Below, in pieces: positions 52,745 to 61,714 of a DNA stretch of 64,000 nt (its first letter is position 1; every line of letters begins with the position of its first letter). The notes below the pieces were generated by a model. That model saw nothing but the letters and a program-made list of their open reading frames with translations. It ran no database searches and was not told where the DNA came from. The position numbers were made by a program, and so were the translations under genes. The stretch is from Streptomyces sp. MUM 203J (GTDB lineage Bacteria > Actinomycetota > Actinomycetes > Streptomycetales > Streptomycetaceae), in NCBI RefSeq assembly GCF_022414595.1, contig NZ_JADWYO010000008.1, positions 62,001 to 126,000 of the forward strand, in the 5' to 3' direction.

Positions 52745-53554
52745 TCAGGGGCGTGGTGCCTTCTCGCCGTGCACGGCTGTGTATTCGGCGGCGAGCCAGG
52801 GGCCGAGGTCGTCGACGAGCATGCCGAGCACCGCCGGGTCGGGCGAAGGCACGACGCCGACGGACGCGGCGAGACGCATCTGCTCGTGGCGCTCGGGGTA
52901 GTAGCGGCCGAACAGCTCGGCGGACCGGCCGAGGTCGCTGGTCCAGCCTCCCCATCGCGGCATGACCAGGGTGAATCCCGTACGGACGACGCGACGGCCG
53001 ACAAGGCGGATCAGGGCCCTGCGGTCGGTGTCCGTGGCCGCTTCGGCCGCTCTGGTACGCCAGCGCGGCAGCACACGGGCGAGGTCCCCGTTGGTCTCCC
53101 GCGCGAGCAGGGACGTGGGCCGGTAACGGGGCAGCCGCGCCGCGAGGTCGGGACCCAGCAGGGGGGTGCAGAGACAGGCGATGAAGAACCCGCCGTCGTG
53201 GCGTTCGGCGTCGCTGAGCAGAGCCCGCGCACCGGCCAGCAGGATCCCGACGCCGTCGATCTGCGGGAAGGCGCGGTCGAGCACGGCCTCGACCGCCGCG
53301 GCGTCGGCCCGGTCGGCTTCGGTGGGCTCGTCGCGGAGCGCGAGCTGGAGGTCGAGGTCGGAGACCCCGGGCGTGGCGGTGCCGCGGGGGACGCTGCCGT
53401 AGAGGTAGGCGCTGTGCAGGCGGCGCGTTCGCCCGAACGTCTCGGCGACCCGAGTGCGGGCGGCCTCCACGACGGGGGCGAACGCGGTCGTCACCCGTTC
53501 CAGTGCCCCTTCGCGTGCGATCGTTCCGTCGTGGTCCAGCCCTCGTCCGTCCAT
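52745..53554 (-). CDS. nucleotidyltransferase-fold protein (aminoglycoside adenylyltransferase-like)
   Basis: This is a 269-residue protein with the Pol-beta nucleotidyltransferase motif LYGSVPRGTATPGVSDLDLQ, which carries the G-S and D-x-D metal ligands. A helical C-terminal part follows, with RRALIRLVGRRVVRTGFTLV. This is the layout of ANT(9)- and AadA-like resistance enzymes, but many Streptomyces homologues are uncharacterised, so drug resistance is not implied. ATG at 53554 is the first good start. Confidence 0.8.
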   Translation of the reverse strand: MDGRGLDHDGTIAREGALERVTTAFAPVVEAARTRVAETFGRTRRLHSAYLYGSVPRGTATPGVSDLDLQLALRDEPTEADRADAAAVEAVLDRAFPQIDGVGILLAGARALLSDAERHDGGFFIACLCTPLLGPDLAARLPRYRPTSLLARETNGDLARVLPRWRTRAAEAATDTDRRALIRLVGRRVVRTGFTLVMPRWGGWTSDLGRSAELFGRYYPERHEQMRLAASVGVVPSPDPAVLGMLVDDLGPWLAAEYTAVHGEKAPRP

Positions 53555-53702
53555 GGCGCCACTGTGCCCGGCCCCGCCGTGTGCCGCCGAGCGCATTTCG
53601 CGGCGAGGTGTGGACAGAGCCCGCCCCGGACTACCGTGGCGCGCTCGGCGCGCGAGGTGACGAGGGCGGCGACCCGCCGAGCCCCCGGGCCGGCGGACTC
53701 GG

Positions 53703-54107
53703 TCACTCCTCCTGGCCGAAGAACGCGTTCGCCTCGTCGATGTCCGCGATGCACTCGTCCAGGTCGGAGACCTTGCCGCCGATGATCGTGAAGAAGATCC
53801 CGCCGCGCATCTCCAGCCCCCGGTTCCCGCGGTCGGCGCGTGTGGTGTACACGGAGATCACGTGGCCGCGGCCGTCGGTGAACACGTCGTGGAGATCCAG
53901 ACTGAACGTGCCGTGCGTCAGTTCGGCCAGCCTGGCGTACATGGCCAGTACCTTGTCCCGGCCCTTGTGGTGGCCGGAGAGCTGGTGGTCACCGGGCACA
54001 TGGTGGGTGCAGTCGGCTGTCAGCAGAGACGCCAGGGTCTCCATGTCGCCCTTGTTGAACGCTTCGTAGCCTCGCCGTACGAGTGCCACGTCCGGGTGCT
54101 CGGTCAT
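53703..54107 (-). CDS. SnoaL-like NTF2-fold protein
   Basis: This is a 134-residue protein with the SnoaL pattern: ALVRRGYEAFNKGDMETLASL, then CTHHVPGDHQLSGHHKGRD, LHDVFTDGRGHVISVYTT and MRGGIFFTIIGGKVSDLDE. Such proteins often are small isomerases or ester cyclases with polyketide-like ligands. It has the high content of acidic residues and conserved His/Asp expected for the fold. Role unknown. Confidence 0.82.
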   Translation of the reverse strand: MTEHPDVALVRRGYEAFNKGDMETLASLLTADCTHHVPGDHQLSGHHKGRDKVLAMYARLAELTHGTFSLDLHDVFTDGRGHVISVYTTRADRGNRGLEMRGGIFFTIIGGKVSDLDECIADIDEANAFFGQEE

Positions 54108-54530
54108 CGCGCATCACGCCCTCTCCGCTCCGTGCCCCTGCTCTTCATGGTCCGCTCGGCGGGGTCGTCACGCCATGCGGGGACGCGCTCCGGGGGGTTG
54201 CGGGCCGCGGCTCCCCGTGATCCCGCCCACAGCCCGTTCCCCGTACCGTGTCCCCTGTGGCCGGAAGCCGACCCCCCGGGCTGGACTCGAACCCTGTTCG
54301 GCCACCCGGTGGAACCCCCGGTGTGGCCGGTCGTCGCAGGCCAGGGGGCGTGTCAGGGTGCAGGGGGCGTTACCCCGTGAAGGCCACCGGCGCGTGACCG
54401 GCGCGCGGCCTGTTCGCGACGAATCGATAACGGCTTCCGTACAGGGCTTTATCAGGCATCTACGCGCGTTACGATCGCCCGCGAAACCAGCGCCGGAAGA
54501 GGCGCTTCGGTCAGGTCGAAGGAGCCCCCC
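54108..54530. other. intergenic region containing the nucleoside operon control sequences
   Basis: This is 423 bp between the SnoaL-like gene and the BMP lipoprotein gene, with no convincing frame. The last 110 bp are less GC-rich and contain ATCGATAACGGC, the operator-like CTACGCGCGTTA at 54460-54471 and a possible -10 TACGAT at 54470-54475. This is the probable promoter region of the transport genes. Confidence 0.5.
54460..54471. promoter_or_regulatory. CTACGCGCGT-type operator, copy 1
   Basis: CTACGCGCGTTA matches the perfect palindrome CTACGCGCGTAG in its first ten bases. It lies 59 bp before the BMP lipoprotein gene and overlaps a possible -10 element, as a repressor site would. Confidence 0.6.
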
Positions 54531-55577
54531 TTGCGCCGGATCACCAGGATCGCCACCGCGGGTATCGCATCCGCGGCTCTCGCGCTCGGTGTCACCGCCT
54601 GTGGCAACGACAAGTCGGACGCCGGTTCCGACTCCAACGGCGGCAAGGCCGCCATCGCGTACGACATCGGCGGCCGCGGCGACCAGTCGTTCAACGACGC
54701 CGCGTACGCGGGCCTCGAGAAGGCCCAGAAGGACTTCGAGATCAAGGGCACGGAGGCCCAGCCCAGCGAAGGTGAGGGTGACCCGGACAAGGTCCAGCGC
54801 CTCACCTCCCTGGCCCGCGCCGGCAACAACCCGGTGATCGGCGTCGGCTTCGCCTACGCGCCGGCCATCGCCGAGGTCGCCCCGAAGTTCCCCGACACCA
54901 CGTTCGGCCTCATCGACGACACGTCGAAGACCGGCAAGAACATCGCCAACCTGGTCTTCAACGAGGAGCAGGGCTCCTACCTGGCCGGCGTCGCCGCCGC
55001 CAAGGTGACCAAGTCCAAGACGGTCGGCTTCATCGGCGGTGTCGAGACCCCGCTGATCAAGAAGTTCGAGGCGGGCTTCGTCCAGGGCGTCAAGGACACC
55101 AACAAGGACGTCAACGTCAAGGTCCAGTACCTGACGCAGCCGCCGGACTTCGGTGGCTTCTCCAAGCCGGACCTCGGCAAGGCCGCCGCGCAGGGCCAGA
55201 TCGACGCGGGCGCCGACGTGATCTACGCCGCCGCCGGTCTCGCCGGCTCGGGCTCCATCGAGGCCGCCGCCAACGCCAAGAAGTGGGCGATCGGCGTCGA
55301 CTCGGACCAGTACGAGCAGTCCGGCCTCGCCGCGTACAAGGACTACATCCTCACCTCGGTGACCAAGGACGTGTCCGGCGCCGTCTACAACCTGATCAAG
55401 TCGGTCGAGGACGGCAAGCCGCAGACCGGTGAGATCCGCTACGGTCTGGACAAGGACGGCGTGGGCCTGGCCATGTCCAACCCGAAGTTCACCGAGATGA
55501 AGGACGTCATCGCCGCGGTCGACACGGCCAAGGCCGACATCATCGCCGGCAAGATCACGGTGAAGACCGCTCCGTGA
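54531..55577 (+). CDS. BMP-family nucleoside-binding lipoprotein
   Basis: This is a 348-residue precursor with a signal peptide ending in lipobox VTAC. The BMP/PnrA-type domain shows AYDIGGRGDQSFNDAAYAGL at the start, GVGFAYAPAIAEVAPKFPD, EEQGSYLAGVAAA and IGVDSDQYEQ, all typical nucleoside-binding lipoproteins. It captures purine or pyrimidine nucleosides for the ABC transporter encoded downstream. The start is a TTG at 54531 following GGAGCCCCCC. A large hairpin follows it, which would favour higher lipoprotein than transporter expression. Confidence 0.93.
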   Translation: MRRITRIATAGIASAALALGVTACGNDKSDAGSDSNGGKAAIAYDIGGRGDQSFNDAAYAGLEKAQKDFEIKGTEAQPSEGEGDPDKVQRLTSLARAGNNPVIGVGFAYAPAIAEVAPKFPDTTFGLIDDTSKTGKNIANLVFNEEQGSYLAGVAAAKVTKSKTVGFIGGVETPLIKKFEAGFVQGVKDTNKDVNVKVQYLTQPPDFGGFSKPDLGKAAAQGQIDAGADVIYAAAGLAGSGSIEAAANAKKWAIGVDSDQYEQSGLAAYKDYILTSVTKDVSGAVYNLIKSVEDGKPQTGEIRYGLDKDGVGLAMSNPKFTEMKDVIAAVDTAKADIIAGKITVKTAP

Positions 55578-55599
55578 TCCGGTAACGGGTCAGGGCCTG

Positions 55600-55654
55600 T
55601 GGGGTCCGGAGGGGGCCCGGGCGCGGCACGACCGCGCCCCACCTCCGGACCCCA
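55600..55654 (+). terminator. hairpin after BMP lipoprotein gene
   Basis: TGGGGTCCGGAGG (55600-55612) and CCTCCGGACCCCA (55642-55654) pair exactly, enclosing a second stem GGGCGCGG/CCGCGCCC. It sits between the lipoprotein and ABC ATPase genes and is probably a partial terminator or mRNA stabiliser. Confidence 0.75.
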
Positions 55655-55694
55655 CGGTCAGGTCCTGGCCACAGGCTTTCGGCATTTGGGATCG

Positions 55695-55706
55695 CTACGC
55701 GCGTAG
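55695..55706. promoter_or_regulatory. CTACGCGCGTAG operator, copy 2 (perfect)
   Basis: This is a perfect 12-bp palindrome followed by ACAATC, 127 bp before the ABC ATPase start and after the lipoprotein terminator. It implies a separate promoter for the transporter genes. Confidence 0.7.
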
Positions 55707-55821
55707 ACAATCTTCTCCGGCGCGATAACCGCGATAACTTCGGCCCCGTCGGCCGTCCGGTCCCGTCGGTCCCGTCCTCCACCTGCATCTCCCGCTCCTT
55801 TCTCGCCAAGGAGAGTGCGTC

Positions 55822-57384
55822 ATCAACGCGTCCAGCCCCCCTGCCGTGGAACTGCGCGGCATCACCAAGCGCTTCCCCGGCGTCGTCGCCAACCACGACA
55901 TCCACCTCGGCATCCGCAAGGGCACCGTCCACGCCCTCTGCGGTGAGAACGGTGCCGGCAAGTCGACCCTGATGAAGATCCTCTACGGCATGCAGAAGCC
56001 GGACGAGGGCACGATCGTCGTCGACGGCAAGGAAGTGTCGTTCCACAGCCCCGCCGACGCCATCGCCGTCGGCATCGGCATGGTCCACCAGCACTTCATG
56101 CTGGCGGACAACCTCACGGTCCTGGAGAACGTCGTCCTCGGCAGCGAGAAGCTGTACGGGATCGGTGCCAAGGCCCGCGCCAAGATCAAGGAGATCTCCG
56201 ACGCGTACGGGCTGAACATCCGCCCCGACATCCTGGTCGAGCACCTCGGTGTGGCCGACCGGCAGCGCGTGGAGATCCTCAAGGTCCTCTACCGCGGCGC
56301 CCGCACCCTCATCCTCGACGAGCCGACCGCCGTGCTCGTCCCGCAGGAGGTCGACGCGCTCTTCGACAACCTGCGCGAACTCAAGGCCGAGGGCCTGACC
56401 GTCATCTTCATCTCCCACAAGCTGGGCGAGGTGCTGTCCGTCGCCGACGACATCACCGTCATCCGGCGCGGTACGACGGTCGGCACCGCCGACCCGAAGA
56501 CCACCACCACCAAGCAGCTGGCCGAGCTGATGGTCGGCACCGAGCTGCCCTCGCCGGAGACCCGCGAGTCCACCGTCACGGCCGAGGTGATGCTCCAGGT
56601 CGAGGACCTGCGGCTGGCCCAGACCGACCCCGACGGGATCGTCCGCGAGGTCCTCGGCGGCATCAGCTTCACCATCCACAAGGGCGAGGTCATGGGCATC
56701 GCCGGTGTGGAGGGCAACGGCCAGACCGAGCTGATCGAGGCCGTCATGGGCATGCGCGACCCGGACGGCGGCGTCATCACCCTCGACGGTGCCGACATCT
56801 CCCACGCGCCCACCCGCAAGCGGCGCGAGCGCGGCATCGGCTACATCCCCGAGGACCGTCACCGTCACGGCCTGCTCCTGGAGTCCCCGCTCTGGGAGAA
56901 CCGCATCCTCGGCCATGTCACCGAGGCGCCCAACAGCAAGCACGGCATCCTCGACCCCAGGGCCGCCCGCCGGGACACCGAGCGGATCGTCGAGGCGTAC
57001 GACGTCCGTACCCCCGGCATCGAGGTCACGGCGGCCTCCCTCTCCGGCGGCAACCAGCAGAAGCTGATCGTCGGCCGCGAGATGAGCCACCAGCCCAAGC
57101 TGCTCATCGCCGCCCACCCCACCCGTGGTGTGGACGTCGGCGCACAGGCGCAGATCTGGGACCAGATCCGGGAGGCCCGGCGAGAGGGCCTCGCGGTGCT
57201 GCTGATCTCCGCCGACCTGGACGAGCTGATCGGGCTCTCCGACACCCTGCGGGTCATGTACCGGGGCCGGCTGGTCGCGGACGCCGACCCCGCCACGATC
57301 ACCCCCGAGGAGCTGGGTTCGGCCATGACGGGTGCCGCCGCCGGCCACCTTGAGCACCACGAGAACGCGGACGGTGAGGACTGA
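55822..57384 (+). CDS. nucleoside ABC transporter ATP-binding protein
   Basis: This is a 520-residue double-NBD ATPase of the RbsA/BMP type. NBD1 has Walker A GENGAGKST and Walker B LILDEPTAVLVPQE. NBD2 has the degenerate P-loop GVEGNGQTELIEAV and the ABC signature SLSGGNQQK. The best ribosome site, AAGGAG at 55808-55813, is 8 bases from an in-frame ATC at 55822 and not from the first standard codon, GTG at 55846. The protein may therefore start at a non-standard ATC codon. The stop overlaps the permease start. Confidence 0.93.
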   Translation: MNASSPPAVELRGITKRFPGVVANHDIHLGIRKGTVHALCGENGAGKSTLMKILYGMQKPDEGTIVVDGKEVSFHSPADAIAVGIGMVHQHFMLADNLTVLENVVLGSEKLYGIGAKARAKIKEISDAYGLNIRPDILVEHLGVADRQRVEILKVLYRGARTLILDEPTAVLVPQEVDALFDNLRELKAEGLTVIFISHKLGEVLSVADDITVIRRGTTVGTADPKTTTTKQLAELMVGTELPSPETRESTVTAEVMLQVEDLRLAQTDPDGIVREVLGGISFTIHKGEVMGIAGVEGNGQTELIEAVMGMRDPDGGVITLDGADISHAPTRKRRERGIGYIPEDRHRHGLLLESPLWENRILGHVTEAPNSKHGILDPRAARRDTERIVEAYDVRTPGIEVTAASLSGGNQQKLIVGREMSHQPKLLIAAHPTRGVDVGAQAQIWDQIREARREGLAVLLISADLDELIGLSDTLRVMYRGRLVADADPATITPEELGSAMTGAAAGHLEHHENADGED

Positions 57385-58493
57385 TGAAGAAGTTCGACAA
57401 GGACAAGGCGCTGCTGGGCCTCGCGGGCCCGGTGCTCGCCCTGGCCGTGGCCTTCCTCCTCACCACGTTCGTGCTGGTCGTGTCGGGTCTCAACCCGATC
57501 GAGCCGTACGAGCTGATGATCCAGGACGCCGAGTTCCCCGACGTCCAGGTCAACATCATCAACCAGACGGGCATCTACTATCTGGCAGCCCTGGCCGTGG
57601 CCGTCGGCTTCCGGATGAACCTGTTCAACATCGGCGTCGACGGCCAGTACCGCCTCGCCGCGATGATCGCCGCCGTGGTCGGTGCCAGCGTCGAGCTGCC
57701 CGGCCCGCTGCACGTCCTGCTGATCACGCTGGTCGCCGTGCTGGTCGGTGCCTTCTGGGCCGGTATCGCCGGTTTCCTCAAGACCACCCGGGGCGTCAGC
57801 GAGGTCGTCTCCACGATCATGCTGAACGCCATCGCGACCAGCCTGATCGCCTGGATGCTGCTGCCGAGCAACCTCGGCGTGCAGCCCCCCGGCTCCAACA
57901 ACCTCACCACCGGCGACATCTCCGAGTCCGGCTGGATGACCGGCCTGGAGCTTGAGGGCGGCAACATCTACGGCTTCACCTTCGTCGCCTTCGGCCTCGG
58001 CATCGTCTACTGGTTCGTCCTCAACCGCACCCGGTTCGGCTTCGACCTGCGCGCCACCGGCGCCAGCCAGACCGCCGCCCAGGCCAGCGGCGTCGACGCC
58101 AAGCGGATGACCCTCACCGCCATGCTGATCTCCGGCGGTGTCGCCGGTCTGACCGGCATGCCGCTGCTGCTCGGCCAGACCCACACGTACAGCCTGAGCT
58201 TCCCGGCCGGTGTCGGCTTCACCGGCATCACCATCGCCCTGCTCGGCCGCAACAGCCCGGTCGGCATCTTCTTCGCCGCGCTGCTCATCTCCTTCCTGGA
58301 GAAGTCGTCGGGTTCGCTGGACCAGTTCGACTACCCGAAGGAGATCACCACGATCATGCAGGGCCTCATCGTGATCTCCGTCGTCGTCTCGTACGAACTC
58401 GTCCGGCAGTTCGGGCTCCGCCGGCAGCAGCAGAAGGTCGGCGAGGAGCTTGCCGCCCAGGCCCGCAAGAACAAGGAGGACGTGGCGGCATGA
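57384..58493 (+). CDS. nucleoside ABC transporter permease 1
   Basis: This is a 369-residue BPD_transp_2 permease with about nine helices. Distinctive stretches are NLFNIGVDGQYRLAAMIAA, the EAA-like loop around FKTTRGVSEVVSTIMLN, and MPLLLGQTHTYSLSFPAGVG. It overlaps the ATPase stop by one base and the second permease by four, so the three are translated together. It imports nucleosides with the second permease and the lipoprotein. Confidence 0.93.
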   Translation: MKKFDKDKALLGLAGPVLALAVAFLLTTFVLVVSGLNPIEPYELMIQDAEFPDVQVNIINQTGIYYLAALAVAVGFRMNLFNIGVDGQYRLAAMIAAVVGASVELPGPLHVLLITLVAVLVGAFWAGIAGFLKTTRGVSEVVSTIMLNAIATSLIAWMLLPSNLGVQPPGSNNLTTGDISESGWMTGLELEGGNIYGFTFVAFGLGIVYWFVLNRTRFGFDLRATGASQTAAQASGVDAKRMTLTAMLISGGVAGLTGMPLLLGQTHTYSLSFPAGVGFTGITIALLGRNSPVGIFFAALLISFLEKSSGSLDQFDYPKEITTIMQGLIVISVVVSYELVRQFGLRRQQQKVGEELAAQARKNKEDVAA

Positions 58494-59770
58494 GCGAGAT
58501 CGAGTCCACGAGCACGGTGACCGCCGCGGGGGCGACCGCCCCCGCCAAGGGCGGCGGCCGTCCCACCCTGACCCTGCCCGTCGTCCTGCTGATCATCGCG
58601 GGTGGTCTGGCGCTGTTCTCCCTGGTCCGGGTCGTCAGCGGCGCGAGCGACCTGACCTCCGTCGGCCAGGTGTCCGGCGCCCTCCAGCTCGCCGTGCCGA
58701 TCGGCCTCGCCGGTCTCGGCGGCCTGTGGGCGGAGCGGGCCGGTGTGGTCAACATCGGTCTCGAAGGCATGATGATCCTCGGCACCTGGTTCGGCGCCTG
58801 GGCCGGCTACCAGTGGGGCCCCTGGACCGGCGTGGTGATCGGCATCGTCGGCGGCGCGCTCGGCGGCCTGCTGCACGCGGTCATCACGATCACCTTCAAC
58901 GTGAACCACATCGTCTCCGGTGTGGCCATCAACATCCTGGCCCTCGGCGCCACCCAGTACCTGTCGAACTTCACGTTCGCGGAGGCGCCCGGCGGTTCCT
59001 CCAAGCAGTCCCCGCGCATCGACCCCATCGACCGCATCACCATCCCGGGACTGTCGGACTGGCTGGCCGACCTCCAGGCCAAGGGCTGGTTCTTCATCTC
59101 GGACCTCGCCGGCATCCTCGGCGGCCTGGTCACCAACCTGTCGCTGCTGACCGTCGTCGCGCTGCTGCTCGTGCCCGGCACCTGGTGGGTCCTGTGGCGC
59201 ACCGGCTTCGGCCTGCGGCTGCGCTCCTGCGGTGAGAACCCGGTCGCCGCCGAGTCCCTCGGCGTGAACGTCTACAAGTACAAGTACATCGCGGTCCTCG
59301 TCTCCGGCGGCCTCGCCGGTCTCGGCGGCGCGTTCCTCGCGATCGTGTCGACCGGCATCTACCAGGAGGGCCAGACCGGCGGCCGGGGCTACATCGGCCT
59401 CGCCGCCATGATCTTCGGCAACTGGATGCCGGGCGGCATGGCGCTCGGCGCCGGGCTCTTCGGCTTCACCGACAGCCTCAAGCTGCGCGGCGGTGCCGAG
59501 AACGTCCACGCGATGCTTCTGCTGCTGGCGATCCTGCTGGTCGTCGCGCTGGTCTGGACGCTGTACAAGAAGAAGTACACGGCCGCGGTGGTCTCCGCGG
59601 TCTTCGCCGCGCTGCTGTTCGTCTGGTACTTCTTCACCGACGCACTGCCCAGCCAGTTCGTGGACGCGGCCCCGTACGTCACGACCCTGCTGGTGCTGGC
59701 CCTGTCGGCACAGCGGCTGCGGATGCCCAAGGCGAACGGCATGCCGTACAAGAAGGGGCAGGGCAAGTGA
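58490..59770 (+). CDS. nucleoside ABC transporter permease 2
   Basis: This is a 426-residue permease of the same family with a Thr/Ala-rich cytoplasmic N-terminus and about ten helices. Characteristic stretches are GVVNIGLEGMMILGTWFGAW, ITFNVNHIVSGVAINILALG and ESLGVNVYKYKYIAVLVSGG. A periplasmic-side insertion near residues 160-200 carries EAPGGSSKQSPRIDPIDR. ATGA overlaps tie it to the preceding permease and to cdd. Confidence 0.93.
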   Translation: MSEIESTSTVTAAGATAPAKGGGRPTLTLPVVLLIIAGGLALFSLVRVVSGASDLTSVGQVSGALQLAVPIGLAGLGGLWAERAGVVNIGLEGMMILGTWFGAWAGYQWGPWTGVVIGIVGGALGGLLHAVITITFNVNHIVSGVAINILALGATQYLSNFTFAEAPGGSSKQSPRIDPIDRITIPGLSDWLADLQAKGWFFISDLAGILGGLVTNLSLLTVVALLLVPGTWWVLWRTGFGLRLRSCGENPVAAESLGVNVYKYKYIAVLVSGGLAGLGGAFLAIVSTGIYQEGQTGGRGYIGLAAMIFGNWMPGGMALGAGLFGFTDSLKLRGGAENVHAMLLLLAILLVVALVWTLYKKKYTAAVVSAVFAALLFVWYFFTDALPSQFVDAAPYVTTLLVLALSAQRLRMPKANGMPYKKGQGK

Positions 59771-60210
59771 CCTCGCCCCCGCCCGAGGCCGCGGCGGGAC
59801 CCGAGCCCGCCGCGGAGCCGGCGCCCTTCGACTGGGAGGCGCTGCACGCAGCCGCCCGCGCGGCCATGTCCCACGCGTACGCGCCCTACTCCGGCTTCCC
59901 GGTCGGGGCGGCGGCCGCGGTGGACGACGGGCGTGTGGTCAGCGGCTGCAACGTCGAGAACGCCTCGTACGGGATCGGCCTGTGCGCGGAGTGCGGGCTG
60001 GTCTCGCAGCTCCAGGCCACCGGCGGCGGTCGGCTCACCCACTTCGTGTGTGTGGACGGCCGCGGCGAGACGCTGGTGCCCTGCGGACGCTGCCGTCAGC
60101 TGCTGTACGAGTTCGGCGGGGGCGAGCTGCTGGTGGACACCCCCGGCGGTGTCCGCACCATGGACGAGATGCTGCCGCAGGCCTTCGGCCCGAAGCACCT
60201 CACCACCTGA
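59767..60210 (+). CDS. cdd: cytidine deaminase
   Basis: This is a 147-residue enzyme deaminating cytidine and deoxycytidine to the uridine forms. Motifs are SGFPVGAAAAV, SGCNVENASYGIGL, CAECGLVSQL with the zinc Cys and catalytic Glu, and VPCGRCRQLLYEF with the two other zinc Cys. An Ala/Pro-rich N-terminal extension of about 20 residues precedes the domain. GTG at 59767 overlaps the permease stop, coupling salvage to uptake. Confidence 0.95.
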   Translation: MTSPPPEAAAGPEPAAEPAPFDWEALHAAARAAMSHAYAPYSGFPVGAAAAVDDGRVVSGCNVENASYGIGLCAECGLVSQLQATGGGRLTHFVCVDGRGETLVPCGRCRQLLYEFGGGELLVDTPGGVRTMDEMLPQAFGPKHLTT

Positions 60211-60216
60211 AGGACG

Positions 60217-60258
60217 GGCGCGGCCCTTCTGCCTCCCCCCGGGCAGAGGGGCCGCGCC
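60217..60258 (+). terminator. hairpin after cdd
   Basis: GGCGCGGCCCTTCTGCC (60217-60233) pairs with GGCAGAGGGGCCGCGCC (60242-60258) with one weak pair, around a C-rich loop. It would end the transporter-cdd transcript before deoA. Confidence 0.7.
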
Positions 60259-60270
60259 GCTTTACGATCT

Positions 60271-60282
60271 CTATGCGCGTAG
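60271..60282. promoter_or_regulatory. CTATGCGCGTAG operator, copy 3
   Basis: CTATGCGCGTAG differs from the palindrome CTACGCGCGTAG at one base and lies 50 bp before deoA, just after the cdd hairpin. Together with copies 1 and 2 it marks a shared regulator for nucleoside uptake and phosphorolysis. Confidence 0.65.
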
Positions 60283-60332
60283 ACACGATGTCGGCGGCCA
60301 CCGCCGCACCCGCTGGAAGGAACACTGAGCTC

Positions 60333-61610
60333 ATGGACGCGATTTCCGTCATCCGTACGAAGCGGGACCGGGGCGAGCTGAGCCCCGAGCAGATCGACTG
60401 GGTCATCGACGCGTACACGCGCGGCGAGGTCGCGGACGAGCAGATGTCCTCGCTGGCCATGGCGATCTTCCTCAACGGCATGAACCGGGGCGAGATCGCC
60501 CGCTGGACCGCCGCGATGATCGCCTCCGGCGAGCGCATGGACTTCTCCTCGCTGTCCCGCCCGACCGCCGACAAGCACTCCACCGGCGGCGTCGGCGACA
60601 AGATCACCCTGCCGCTCGCCCCGCTGGTCGCCGCGTGCGGCGCCGCCGTCCCGCAGCTCAGCGGCCGGGGCCTCGGCCACACCGGCGGCACGCTCGACAA
60701 GCTGGAGTCCGTCCCCGGCTGGCGCGCGCTGCTCTCCAACGAGGAGATGCTGCACGTCCTCGACACCACCGGCGCCGTCATCTGCGCGGCGGGCGACGGC
60801 CTCGCCCCCGCCGACAAGAAGCTGTACGCGCTCCGCGATGTGACGGGCACTGTCGAGGCGATCCCGCTCATCGCCTCGTCCATCATGTCCAAGAAGATCG
60901 CGGAGGGCACCGGCTCGCTGGTCCTGGACGTGAAGGTCGGCTCCGGCGCCTTCATGAAGGACATCGAGAACGCGCGCGAGCTGGCGTCCACGATGGTCGG
61001 CCTCGGCACGGACCACGGCGTCAGGACTGTCGCGCTGCTCACCGACATGTCCACTCCCCTCGGCCTCACGGCGGGCAACGCCCTGGAGGTGCGGGAGTCG
61101 GTGGAGGTCCTGGCGGGCGGCGGTCCGGCGGACGTCGTCGAGCTGACCGTCGCCCTGGCCCGCGAGATGCTCGACGCGGCCGGTGTGAAGGACGCCGACC
61201 CGGCGAAGGCCCTCGCGGACGGCTCCGCCATGGACGTGTGGCGCCGCATGATCGCCGCGCAGGGCGGCGACCCGGACGCCGAGCTGCCGGTCGCCCGCGA
61301 GCAGCATGTGGTGGCGGCTCCGTCCTCTGGCGTCCTGACCCGGCTCGACGCGTACGACGTCGGCGTCGCCGCCTGGCGCCTCGGCGCGGGCCGCGCCCGC
61401 AAGGAGGACCCGGTGCAGGCCGGCGCGGGCGTGGAGCTGCACGCCAAGCCGGGTGACACGGTGACGGCGGGCCAGCCGCTGCTGACCCTGCACACGGACA
61501 CGCCGGAGAAGTTCGACTACGCCCTGAAGTCCCTGGAGGGCGCCTGGGACATCGAGGCGGCGGGAACGGCGTTCACGGCGAACCCGATCGTCCTGGACCG
61601 CATCGCCTGA
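60333..61610 (+). CDS. deoA: thymidine phosphorylase
   Basis: This is a 425-residue pyrimidine nucleoside phosphorylase that splits (deoxy)thymidine or uridine with phosphate into base and (deoxy)ribose-1-phosphate. Motifs are KHSTGGVGDKITLPLAP, SGRGLGHTGGTLDKLESV, KKLYALRDVTGTVEAIP and DVKVGSGAFMKDIENAREL. The C-terminal domain ends in HTDTPEKFDYAL. An in-frame ATG 45 bp upstream could extend the N-terminus, but the family start fits MDAISVIRTKRDRG. It has its own operator-bearing promoter. Confidence 0.95.
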   Translation: MDAISVIRTKRDRGELSPEQIDWVIDAYTRGEVADEQMSSLAMAIFLNGMNRGEIARWTAAMIASGERMDFSSLSRPTADKHSTGGVGDKITLPLAPLVAACGAAVPQLSGRGLGHTGGTLDKLESVPGWRALLSNEEMLHVLDTTGAVICAAGDGLAPADKKLYALRDVTGTVEAIPLIASSIMSKKIAEGTGSLVLDVKVGSGAFMKDIENARELASTMVGLGTDHGVRTVALLTDMSTPLGLTAGNALEVRESVEVLAGGGPADVVELTVALAREMLDAAGVKDADPAKALADGSAMDVWRRMIAAQGGDPDAELPVAREQHVVAAPSSGVLTRLDAYDVGVAAWRLGAGRARKEDPVQAGAGVELHAKPGDTVTAGQPLLTLHTDTPEKFDYALKSLEGAWDIEAAGTAFTANPIVLDRIA

Positions 61611-61641
61611 CGGTTCCGGGGTCGTATGCCCTCGCCCGGGT

Positions 61642-61675
61642 GAACGGGACCGGTGGCTCTCTGCCGGTCCCGTTC
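61642..61675 (+). terminator. terminator after deoA
   Basis: GAACGGGACCGG (61642-61653) and CCGGTCCCGTTC (61664-61675) are exactly complementary around a 10-base loop. The hairpin stands 32 bp past the deoA stop and before the Uma2 gene. Confidence 0.8.
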
Positions 61676-61714
61676 GGCATGCTGGACTCGGCGACGACCG
61701 AAGAGGAGCACACC

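Noticed and set aside
52745..53554. Aminoglycoside resistance gene
   Set aside because: Only the generic nucleotidyltransferase motif is visible, so resistance is not supported.
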